Shown here in pieces: positions 7,336-12,298 of a stretch of DNA of 12,320 bases; position 1 is the first letter of the stretch; each line of letters starts with the position of its first letter. The notes under the pieces were generated by a model, which did not search any database, was not told the DNA's origin, and saw only the letters and a program-made list of their open reading frames with translations. Position numbers and translations under genes: made by a program. Source of the stretch: JBDGSM01 sp042217615 (lineage in GTDB: Archaea; Nanohalarchaeota; Nanosalinia; Nanosalinales; Nanosalinaceae); assembly GCA_042217615.1 (NCBI GenBank), contig JBDGSI010000043.1:1-12320 (forward strand), written 5' to 3'.

Positions 7336-7992
7336 TCAAAAATCCTTCAATCCGCTCTGTTCTGACTCCTTCATAACCCTTTCTGCCGTGCTCCAGCTTT
7401 CTCTGGTTTCCGGCGGCAGTTCACCTTTTTCCTCCAGGTAATCCTCAAGAAACTTTATAGTCGGCTTGTCATGCGGGTAACCGGATTTAAAGTCATAGCC
7501 ATACTTCTCATGAAGTTCCTCAACATGTGACTCCCGAGCCGACTTTGCAGCAATCGAAGCAGCAGAAACAACCGGAAAACTATCATCCGCTCCATGCTCT
7601 GCCACAAAATCAACTTCTCCAAACCTTTCAGGAAGCTCTCTCTTTAACTTCCCTATAAAACGCTCAGCATCAGGCTCCGGAAGATCAACTATTACTTTAC
7701 CAGGCTCAGCTCTTTCAATGACCTCAGCAAAGGCCTGTATCTCGATTTCATTCAAGCTCATTACCTCCCGGAGCTCATCAATTTCAGAGGCCGTAACCTC
7801 TTTCAAAAATACATCGCCATAACCCTCCAGTTTGCTGCGGAGGCCTTCTCGTTTACTGTCGCTAAGCTTTTTTGAATCCTTTACATCAAGCTCCTCCAGT
7901 TCTACATCCTCTTCCTCTGCCAAGAACCCTCCTACGAACATGCTGCCGATTACAGGGCCTCTACCAGCTTCATCAACTCCTAAAACTTTCAT
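7336..7992 (-). CDS. rnhB: Ribonuclease HII
   Basis: Cleaves the RNA strand of RNA-DNA hybrids and removes ribonucleotides from DNA. Its 218 residues match the length of archaeal RNase HII. The N-terminal DEAGRGPVIG gives catalytic Asp7 and Glu8. A further acidic residue is Asp103 in VIVDLP, and HGADDSFPVVSAASIAAK (133-150) supplies the fourth acidic position at about Asp136. GYPHDKPT and SWSTAERV near the C-terminus are also family features. All catalytic acids are present. The ATG is preceded at 28 nt by TATA-like CTTATACA, supporting a leaderless start. It lies upstream of endA on the same strand, but endA has its own TATA box in the 57-nt gap. It is divergent from the initiator tRNA. Confidence 0.96.
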   Translation of the reverse strand: MKVLGVDEAGRGPVIGSMFVGGFLAEEEDVELEELDVKDSKKLSDSKREGLRSKLEGYGDVFLKEVTASEIDELREVMSLNEIEIQAFAEVIERAEPGKVIVDLPEPDAERFIGKLKRELPERFGEVDFVAEHGADDSFPVVSAASIAAKSARESHVEELHEKYGYDFKSGYPHDKPTIKFLEDYLEEKGELPPETRESWSTAERVMKESEQSGLKDF

Positions 7993-8016
7993 CTATTAAT
8001 CCCTACCCCGGAAAAC

Positions 8017-8024
8017 TGTATAAG
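8017..8024 (-). promoter_or_regulatory. TATA box of rnhB
   Basis: CTTATACA on the minus strand is centred 28 nt upstream of the rnhB ATG, the same leaderless spacing as endA. Confidence 0.52.
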
Positions 8025-8103
8025 TCTTCTTCACCTTTAAAAACTCTCCATACAGGCGAAAAGATTTTTCCGATCTTGACAGGAAGGCCTTCACTCCTTC
8101 ACC

Positions 8104-8115
8104 TTTTATAATATT
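8104..8115 (+). promoter_or_regulatory. TATA box of initiator tRNA gene
   Basis: TTTTATAATATT is centred about 45 nt before the mature tRNA 5' end. This would give a leader of roughly 20 nt for RNase P to remove. Confidence 0.5.
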
Positions 8116-8153
8116 CACCGGTCGAACCTTGGTTACAGACGGTTTGTCTAGGC

Positions 8154-8228
8154 AGCGGGGTGGAGCAGCCAGGAGTGCTCGTCGGGCTCATAACCCGGAG
8201 GTCCGTGGTTCAAATCCACGCCCCGCTA
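8154..8228 (+). tRNA. Initiator tRNA-Met (CAT)
   Basis: A 75-nt tRNA, read directly from the cloverleaf. The acceptor AGCGGGG (8154-8160) pairs with CCCCGCT (8221-8227), with discriminator A at 8228. The anticodon loop CTCATAA has CAT at 8189-8191. The T-arm is GTGG-TTCAAAT-CCAC. It is an initiator because the acceptor opens with A1:U72 (archaeal/eukaryal initiator hallmark) and the anticodon stem carries three consecutive G:C pairs (GGG/CCC). CCA is not encoded and no intron is present. Confidence 0.95.
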
Positions 8229-8403
8229 AGGTTACGCTCTTAGGATGATCCACCCTCCCGCCAATCTTAATTTCTGAATTAGCTGGAGACAAAGATTTCT
8301 AATCCTTCAACCGCTAACCAGAGTGCTTACTGCGATTTTTGAGAATGTATAACCAGTTCTGTTTCTTACGTATTTTGGGCCGGGATTGGAGGAGTCTGTT
8401 AAG
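8229..8403. other. Gene-free spacer between tRNA-Met and hypA-like gene
   Basis: Together with the leader to 8480, this is about 250 nt with no convincing ORF on either strand. I see no clear hairpin and no clean C/D-box pair. A short CTGA and an imperfect GATGAT occur but do not form a canonical guide RNA. Confidence 0.4.
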
Positions 8404-8413
8404 GCTTAAATAG
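8404..8413 (+). promoter_or_regulatory. TATA box of hypA-like gene
   Basis: GCTTAAATAG has the same core as the endA and right-edge TATA boxes but lies about 72 nt before the ATG. The transcript would have a leader of roughly 45 nt, unlike its leaderless neighbours. This fits the presence of a ribosome binding site at 8470-8476. Confidence 0.42.
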
Positions 8414-8469
8414 GATGGTTTGCATGTTGTAGATGTAGTTGAAGTAAACCAGGGAAAAATAAGGGAAAA

Positions 8470-8476
8470 GTGATGA
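8470..8476 (+). promoter_or_regulatory. Ribosome binding site of hypA-like gene
   Basis: GTGATGA lies four bases before the ATG at 8481, matching the archaeal anti-SD and identical to the site before the luxC-like gene. It supports ATG 8481 over the adjacent GTG 8478 as start. Confidence 0.5.
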
Positions 8477-8480
8477 AGTG

Positions 8481-8831
8481 ATGCAGAAAGTAGGAAATGC
8501 GTTGGTAAGGTTGATGCAGGACCTTTCTCGTTTGTCTACTAACGGAACAGCTCACGTAAAGGTTAACAGGCAGCTATGTGAGCCACAGCAGTTTAAATCG
8601 CTTTTCCAGCATTTTACGAAAGGCACTATCCTTGAGCACTTGGATCTGCGTGTTGAACCTTTGAACACACAGGTGGAGTGTTCTTGCGGTTACTCTGCAA
8701 ACTACGAAGGCGGTAAAGGATACACTAAATGCCCTGAATGCGGAAGGTTTGCAGAAGTCAAGGATAACGCCTACAGCCTTGAAAGCCCTGACCCTTCAAA
8801 AGCAGGGATGAGAAAAAGCATCAAGTTCTAA
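8481..8831 (+). CDS. Orphan HypA-like zinc-ribbon protein
   Basis: A 116-residue protein resembling HypA, the nickel metallochaperone for [NiFe]-hydrogenase maturation. The HypA-like core is the CEPQQFKSLFQHFTKGT segment (33-49), then LEHLDLRVEPL, then a zinc ribbon with C67-x-C69 and C84-x2-C87. HypA normally has two CxxC pairs, so the first pair is shortened here. The canonical N-terminal Met-His-Glu, whose His binds nickel, is absent: the protein starts MQKVGNALVRLM. An upstream in-frame stop at 8460 leaves no room for a hidden MHE start. No hypB, hydrogenase or urease genes are nearby. It probably does not deliver nickel to a hydrogenase and may be a repurposed zinc-binding protein. It lies between two tRNA genes on the same strand. 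Confidence 0.7.
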   Translation: MQKVGNALVRLMQDLSRLSTNGTAHVKVNRQLCEPQQFKSLFQHFTKGTILEHLDLRVEPLNTQVECSCGYSANYEGGKGYTKCPECGRFAEVKDNAYSLESPDPSKAGMRKSIKF

Positions 8832-8887
8832 ACCGGGTTCTTGAAAAATCTACCTGGTCCAAAAAACAGTTGTAAGATATCCTAACC

Positions 8888-9039
8888 GCTGGGGTAGCCA
8901 AGTGGCCAAAGGCGCAGGACTTAAGAACCTCAAGTTCTCGAAACAGTCAAGAGAACGAGGAAAGAGAAAACTGCTTGCAGTTTCCAAATAAGTTATCCTG
9001 TCCCGCAGGGGTTCCGGAGTTCAAATCTCCGCCCCAGCA
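8888..9039 (+). tRNA. tRNA-Leu (TAA) with intron at 37/38
   Basis: Class II tRNA. The acceptor GCTGGGG (8888-8894) pairs with CCCCAGC (9032-9038), with discriminator A at 9039. The anticodon stem CAGGA (8915-8919) pairs with TCCTG (8996-9000), with anticodon TAA at 8922-8924. A long variable arm follows (about TCCC-GCA-GGGG). The T-arm is CGGAG-TTCAAAT-CTCCG. The exons are 8888-8925 and 8995-9039, joined after splicing out 69 nt at the canonical archaeal position 37/38. CCA is not encoded. The 3' end is duplicated just downstream, at 9102. Confidence 0.93.
8926..8994 (+). other. tRNA-Leu intron with bulge-helix-bulge junctions
   Basis: A four-base-pair central helix pairs CTTA (8920-8923) with TAAG (8989-8992). 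The 5' three-base bulge is AGA (8924-8926) and the 3' bulge is TTA (8993-8995). Cutting after the second base of each bulge gives exactly the exons of a normal tRNA-Leu. Inside the intron are a hairpin CCTC-aa-GTTCTC / GAGAACGAGG (8928-8960) and a second hairpin AAACTG-CTTG-CAGTTT (8968-8983). The helix beyond the 5' bulge is not closed, so this looks like a relaxed motif opening into a multiloop. Confidence 0.85.
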
Positions 9040-9057
9040 AAAACAGTTCACTACTTA
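9017..9057 (+). repeat. Direct repeat copy 1 (tRNA-Leu 3' end and flank)
   Basis: Covers the tRNA-Leu T-arm to 3' end plus 18 nt of flank. The first 26 nt (9017-9042) are identical to copy 2 at 9102-9127. The following 15 nt match apart from one substitution and one indel, ending in TTCACTACTTA. Confidence 0.9.
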
Positions 9058-9061
9058 ACTA

Positions 9062-9117
9062 GCGAGATTTGATAGAAGAAGCTCCAAAAACTGCGAGCTT
9101 CGAGTTCAAATCTCCGC
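9062..9117. repeat. Large imperfect hairpin incorporating duplicated tRNA T-arm
   Basis: The outer arm GCGAGATTTGA (9062-9072) pairs with TCAAATCTCCGC (9106-9117) with one bulged C. A 5x4 internal loop follows, then a perfect 7-bp inner stem, GAAGCTC (9078-9084) with GAGCTTC (9095-9101), closed by a 10-nt loop. The outer right arm is tRNA-Leu T-arm sequence, so the left arm is an inverted T-arm fragment. Confidence 0.8.
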
Positions 9118-9141
9118 CCCAGCAAAACAATTCACTACTTA
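9102..9141 (+). repeat. Direct repeat copy 2 (tRNA-Leu 3' end remnant)
   Basis: Second copy of the tRNA-Leu 3' end, 85 nt downstream of copy 1. It has no 5' tRNA half and its T-stem is broken at the left side, so it is not a functional tRNA. It resembles an attachment-site duplication or a tRNA-end remnant left by an integration, excision or recombination event. Confidence 0.85.
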
Positions 9142-9179
9142 CTCAGATAGAATTCAAGGCCTTAACTTTCGAAGGCTTT

Positions 9180-9527
9180 TTACCTGTTAAGACTTGAGAG
9201 CTCGTTCTGAAGATTCTCAAGTTCGCTGTGAAGTTCTTGAACCGAGTTATTTACATGAGACTGTACTTCAGGCTCTCTTGTCTCCATATCCTGAAAGCCT
9301 TCATCCAGTTTAGGCATATTGCCTTGCAGATTCTTTATTGAGCCATTTAGCCTTCCAATGCTTTCCTGTATACTGTCTATTGCTTCTGAGCGAACTTTTC
9401 TTGCCTCTTCAAGAACTTTGGAGGCCTCCCGTATATCATCTACTACCTGTTGAACGGCCTTGAGGTCATCTATTATGGCATCCTGATCCCGTATCTTAAC
9501 ATAGAGCTGGTCCTGTTCGGAGGGCAT
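9180..9527 (-). CDS. Small coiled-coil protein of unknown function
   Basis: Not recognised. A 115-residue soluble protein from the ATG at 9527 (a TTG two codons upstream is less likely). It is almost entirely predicted helix with heptad-like spacing of I/L/V from about residue 18 to 112, a possible break around the Gly-Asn-Met-Pro at 69-72, and a strongly polar and acidic composition. There is no signal peptide, transmembrane segment or Cys. The length and helical pattern loosely recall prefoldin- or tropomyosin-like small coiled coils, but no diagnostic motif is present. A TATA-like ATTTTTAATA centred 28 nt upstream of the ATG supports a real, leaderless gene. It sits between the duplicated tRNA-Leu end and the dUTPase gene, on the same strand as the latter but with its own promoter. 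Confidence 0.7.
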   Translation of the reverse strand: MPSEQDQLYVKIRDQDAIIDDLKAVQQVVDDIREASKVLEEARKVRSEAIDSIQESIGRLNGSIKNLQGNMPKLDEGFQDMETREPEVQSHVNNSVQELHSELENLQNELSSLNR

Positions 9528-9550
9528 ATACAATCGATTCGACTGCCCGT

Positions 9551-9560
9551 TATTAAAAAT
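9551..9560 (-). promoter_or_regulatory. TATA box of the coiled-coil gene
   Basis: ATTTTTAATA on the minus strand is centred 28 nt before the ATG at 9527, the leaderless spacing seen at endA and rnhB. Confidence 0.5.
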
Positions 9561-9654
9561 AACCTGAAACCTTTAGCCCCCATCCAGAAACCGATCTTTC
9601 AAAACCACAGACCCTGTAAAAGTGGAAGAAGTTTAAGGCCTTCCAAAAGAGAAT

Positions 9655-10167
9655 TCACTCGGAATACCTTCCCTCATAGCCTTCTTCTGTCTCATCCGTC
9701 TCTATAAACACTATCTGGTTGACCCTGGCATTCTCCTTTATCTTAACTCCCTCAGGGTTGTCTACTGAGAGTTTGAAGCTGCCTACACCTGTAAAACCTG
9801 AGTCCCATACCGCATTTTCTATTGTAACTCCCATACGGAGAAGTGAGGAGCGAGGGAACGCAAAGCCTGTCAAGTTGTTCGGTATATCTACTTTTTCATT
9901 CATCACTACCTTGTAAGTACCTTGCTCCAAGTCCCACCAGCCGTATTCATCCTCAGAACTCTCTTTCTCAGGTTTTATAGGCCTTGACTCCGGTATCTCT
10001 CTTTCACTGTTGGAAAAATCTATTTTACCGCTTCCTTCAAACCTGTGAATTTCATCAACCGTCAGGTCGAAGCCTTGAGGAGTTAACTGAGTATCTAAGT
10101 CGATAAAATTCTGTACAAGGCCTTTATCTTCTATCCTTTTCCGAAGCTGTTCCCGTGTCAGTACCAT
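9655..10167 (-). CDS. dut: dUTPase of the Dcd-like archaeal family
   Basis: Predicted deoxyuridine triphosphatase that hydrolyses dUTP to dUMP and keeps uracil out of DNA. Its 170 residues have the trimeric dCTP deaminase/dUTPase fold. Motifs are QGFDLTVDEIHRFE (31-44), FAFPRSSLLRMG (102-113), ENAVWDSGFTGVGSFKLSVDN (117-137), ENARVNQIVF (145-154) and the C-terminal tail YEGRYSE. The nearest resemblance by eye is the haloarchaeal dUTPase group (PRSSL, then TAVWDAGY). The Glu used by bacterial dCTP deaminase just after the GW/F-x-G motif is not in the expected place, which favours dUTPase over deaminase. A Glu/Ser/Lys-rich stretch at 64-75 looks like a family-specific insertion. It is divergent from aspS across a 156-nt spacer. 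Confidence 0.82.
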   Translation of the reverse strand: MVLTREQLRKRIEDKGLVQNFIDLDTQLTPQGFDLTVDEIHRFEGSGKIDFSNSEREIPESRPIKPEKESSEDEYGWWDLEQGTYKVVMNEKVDIPNNLTGFAFPRSSLLRMGVTIENAVWDSGFTGVGSFKLSVDNPEGVKIKENARVNQIVFIETDETEEGYEGRYSE

Positions 10168-10283
10168 ATGCTTTTAGGGAAGATAAAGGGTGAAAAAGGT
10201 TTTTCAGCCTGTCAAATCTTTATAGGATTGTTAGCCGATCAACGGTGTTTTTTCTCCCTGGTTCGGCAGTTGATGGAATGTTC

Positions 10284-10290
10284 ATTTAAG
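10284..10290 (+). promoter_or_regulatory. TATA-like box of aspS
   Basis: ATTTAAG is centred about 37 nt upstream of the ATG at 10324. This would give a short leader of about 10 nt. Moderate match only. Confidence 0.38.
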
Positions 10291-10323
10291 CGTTGAGTGG
10301 AAGCTTTTTTGCTGTGGTTTCAG

Positions 10324-11634
10324 ATGTTAGAAAGAAAATATACTCATGAGATAAGGCCTGAGGATGACGGCGAGGAAGTTGCCGTTGCCGGATGGGCGCA
10401 TGAAATCCGTGATCTCGGCGGCATAACGTTCATAGTCGTCAGAGATCGGGAAGGCCAGGTCCAGGTAACTTTCAAAGAAGATGAGGACGAAGAACTGTTT
10501 GAAAAAGCTCAAAATATAGGTAATGAAGACCTTATACATGTTAAAGGAGTTGTTGATGAAAACGATCAGGCTCCAGGTGATAGAGAGCTTAAACCTACTT
10601 ACTTAGAGATTTTAGGAGAAGCAGAGTCGCCTCTGCCTTTGGATATTTCCAAAGACATTGATTCTGACCTATCTACGCGCCTTGATAACAGGTTTATAGA
10701 CCTCAGGAAACCGGAGATACACGCAGTTTTCTCGTTAAGAAGTCATTTAATTGATTCAATGGAAGAATGGTTTGACCAGAACGGCTACATCAATATACAG
10801 ACACCTACGATCGCCAAGATGGGTGCAGAAGGTGGAGCAGAACTCTTCCCCGTCATCTACTACGATGAGGAAGCATTTCTATCGCAGAGTCCGCAGCTCT
10901 ACAAGCAGATGCTGATGGCTGCCGGCTTCGACAAAGTATACGAGACAGGGACAGCATTCAGGGCAGAAGAGTTTGCAACCTCTCGACACGTCTCCGAGAT
11001 CTCTATGTTCGATGTAGAACTTGCTTTCATCGAAGACCAGCACGATGTCATGGATGTACTCGAGGAATCATTCCGCCACACACTGAAAGAAGCAGAAAAA
11101 CGAGCAGCAGACGATCTAGATGTTCTGGGAATCGATCTAACGGTTCCGGAGGACGACTTCCCACGTATCAAGTTCGAGGAAGCCCGTAGAATCCTAAAGG
11201 AAGAGTACAACCACGTACCGGAAGAAAAAGACGACCTAGACACGGAAGGGGAGAAACTATTGGGCGAACACTTCATGGAGAAAGGTCATCCCGCGTTCTT
11301 CATCATCGGCTACCCTGGAGAAAAGTTCTACTACGGCGAAGCCCGAGAAGAAGACGAGTACCAGTCCCGACGGTTCGACTTCATCTACAAAGGCCTGGAG
11401 CTGGCGTCAGGCGGACAGAGAGAACACGACTTCGACCGTCTAATGAACAAAGTCGAGGAAGAAGGAATCGACCCCGAAGACATCAGCTTCTACCTCGAAA
11501 GCTTCAAGTTCGGCATGCCACCACACGGAGGCTATGGATTAGGACTTGACAGACTTGTAAAACAAGTAGCAGAACTCGACAACGTCAAGGAAACTATTTT
11601 ATTCCCAAGAACTCCAAACAGGCTGGAGCCATAA
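10324..11634 (+). CDS. aspS: Aspartyl-tRNA synthetase, predicted non-discriminating (Asp/Asn)
   Basis: Class IIb synthetase of 436 residues, the archaeal AspRS length. An N-terminal OB-fold anticodon domain (about 1-100) is followed by the catalytic core. Motif 1 contains FDQNGYINIQTPTI, then SQSPQLYKQ, then motif 2 FRAEEFATSRHVSE, then SGGQREH, and motif 3 HGGYGLGLDRLV. The ATG at 10324 is chosen over the GTG at 10297 because it matches the family N-terminus. Position 26 is His (GWAHEIRD) and position 84 is Pro (DQAPGD). These are the residues reported for non-discriminating archaeal AspRS, whereas discriminating enzymes have Trp26 and Lys85. It should therefore charge both tRNA-Asp and tRNA-Asn, with Asp-tRNA-Asn fixed by an amidotransferase. 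From about 10800 the codons become strongly C/G-ending compared with the first third of the gene. Confidence 0.95.
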   Translation: MLERKYTHEIRPEDDGEEVAVAGWAHEIRDLGGITFIVVRDREGQVQVTFKEDEDEELFEKAQNIGNEDLIHVKGVVDENDQAPGDRELKPTYLEILGEAESPLPLDISKDIDSDLSTRLDNRFIDLRKPEIHAVFSLRSHLIDSMEEWFDQNGYINIQTPTIAKMGAEGGAELFPVIYYDEEAFLSQSPQLYKQMLMAAGFDKVYETGTAFRAEEFATSRHVSEISMFDVELAFIEDQHDVMDVLEESFRHTLKEAEKRAADDLDVLGIDLTVPEDDFPRIKFEEARRILKEEYNHVPEEKDDLDTEGEKLLGEHFMEKGHPAFFIIGYPGEKFYYGEAREEDEYQSRRFDFIYKGLELASGGQREHDFDRLMNKVEEEGIDPEDISFYLESFKFGMPPHGGYGLGLDRLVKQVAELDNVKETILFPRTPNRLEP

Positions 11635-11650
11635 GCTAAGAAATTAGCTT
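11633..11650 (+). terminator. GAAA-capped hairpin at end of aspS
   Basis: AAGCTAA and TTAGCTT form a perfect 7-bp stem closed by a GAAA tetraloop. The stem begins inside the aspS TAA stop codon. A T-rich stretch follows (TCTTTTCTTATTATTTT), which is also the end of the convergent hydrolase gene. It is a likely terminator or 3'-end stabiliser. Confidence 0.5.
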
Positions 11651-11655
11651 CCTCT

Positions 11656-12210
11656 CTAATCTTTTCTTATTATTTTCCACAACTCTTTAAACTCAGTATA
11701 GCCGGAATCTGTGTTAAAGTGGCCTGCATCGGCTTTCACATGTAAGCTTGAGTTCAGGTTCTCTGCGAGTTCTTCTGCCTTTTCCAGCGGTACGTATGGA
11801 TCCGAAGCCGAATGGAACTGATGGATCTCGTCCGCCGAGTTCCTGATCTTCTTGAAGTCGAAGTCCTGATCCTGAAATGTTGAGTTCCACTCGTTGAACC
11901 TTTCATCCGGTAGCTCCCCTGTCCACGCCGAAACCAGGTAGGCTGCTTCAATATTCAGATCTCTACGGTTCAGAAGATTCAGTATGAAGACCGAGCCCAG
12001 ACTGTGGCCAATCAAAACAGTATCTTCATCAATATCCATTTCTTGGTTATCCAAGACTTCAAGCCAGTTCTCCAGTTCCTGATCTTCCGGTGTTGGAAAG
12101 TCCGGCCTACAGACCTCCACTCCTTTATCCTCTAGTTTCTCTTCAAGCCATGGAAACCAGTGGTCATCCCTTGAAGCACCAGTTCCATGGAAGATAAACG
12201 CATTCTTCAT
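11656..12210 (-). CDS. RBBP9/YdeN-like small alpha/beta serine hydrolase
   Basis: Predicted serine hydrolase of the RBBP9/YdeN family, 184 residues, the normal length for this minimal alpha/beta fold. It opens with FIFHGTGASRDDHWFPWL, the typical family start (HG-x-G with a DHW motif). Nucleophile Ser70 lies in GHSLGS, the acid is Asp137 in SASDPYVP, and the base is His164 in AGHFN, so the full catalytic triad is present. It has no signal peptide or transmembrane segment, so it is cytoplasmic. The natural substrate of this family is poorly known. It converges on aspS with a 21-nt gap holding the aspS hairpin. An AT-rich element (TAGAAAAACA) about 26 nt upstream may be its promoter, but it is weak. 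Confidence 0.9.
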   Translation of the reverse strand: MKNAFIFHGTGASRDDHWFPWLEEKLEDKGVEVCRPDFPTPEDQELENWLEVLDNQEMDIDEDTVLIGHSLGSVFILNLLNRRDLNIEAAYLVSAWTGELPDERFNEWNSTFQDQDFDFKKIRNSADEIHQFHSASDPYVPLEKAEELAENLNSSLHVKADAGHFNTDSGYTEFKELWKIIRKD

Positions 12211-12266
12211 AAGACAGGATTAGAGAGATTTGTTTTTCTACCTTACGAAGACCGGAAAGCCGACAG

Positions 12267-12276
12267 AATTAAATAC
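12267..12276 (+). promoter_or_regulatory. TATA box of right-edge gene
   Basis: AATTAAATAC is centred 27 nt upstream of the ATG at 12299, a leaderless-type archaeal promoter. Confidence 0.52.
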
Positions 12277-12298
12277 TTGTAGACGTATGTTTACTTGT

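Larger units (their letters stand above)
40..11396. repeat. Dispersed palindrome AGGCCT (about 36 copies)
   Basis: First bases by eye: 40, 107, 1356, 1434, 1606, 2299, 2355, 2664, 2676, 2883, 3523, 4028, 4111, 4838, 4963, 5091, 5359, 5397, 5741, 5838, 5850, 5898, 6136, 6737, 7083, 7309, 7731, 7841, 8085, 9157, 9422, 9636, 9979, 10118, 10354, 11391. About 3 are expected by chance. Eleven are the longer palindrome AAGGCCTT (about 0.2 expected). They occur in all three codon frames and in five intergenic regions. Gaps over 0.9 kb cover most of glyS, the tRNA-hypA region, aspS and the right edge. Confidence 0.85.

Noticed and set aside
8229..8480. A C/D-box guide RNA downstream of tRNA-Met
   Set aside because: GATGAT and CTGA are present, but the C box is not canonical and no C'/D' pair with proper spacing is seen.
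8926..8994. A guide RNA encoded in the tRNA-Leu intron, as in archaeal pre-tRNA-Trp
   Set aside because: The intron has no TGATGA or CTGA boxes.
9102..9141. A second tRNA gene or the 3' half of a split tRNA
   Set aside because: The copy has the T-loop and acceptor end, but the T-stem is broken and no anticodon half or matching 5' half is visible. A duplicated remnant fits better.
9017..9141. A complete integrated element bounded by att repeats
   Set aside because: Only about 44 nt separate the direct repeats and there is no integrase gene, so at most it is a scar.
9655..10167. dCTP deaminase rather than dUTPase
   Set aside because: The deaminase Glu after the GF-x-G motif is not in place, and the PRSSLLR and AVWDSGF motifs fit the archaeal dUTPase group better. 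A bifunctional enzyme cannot be fully excluded.
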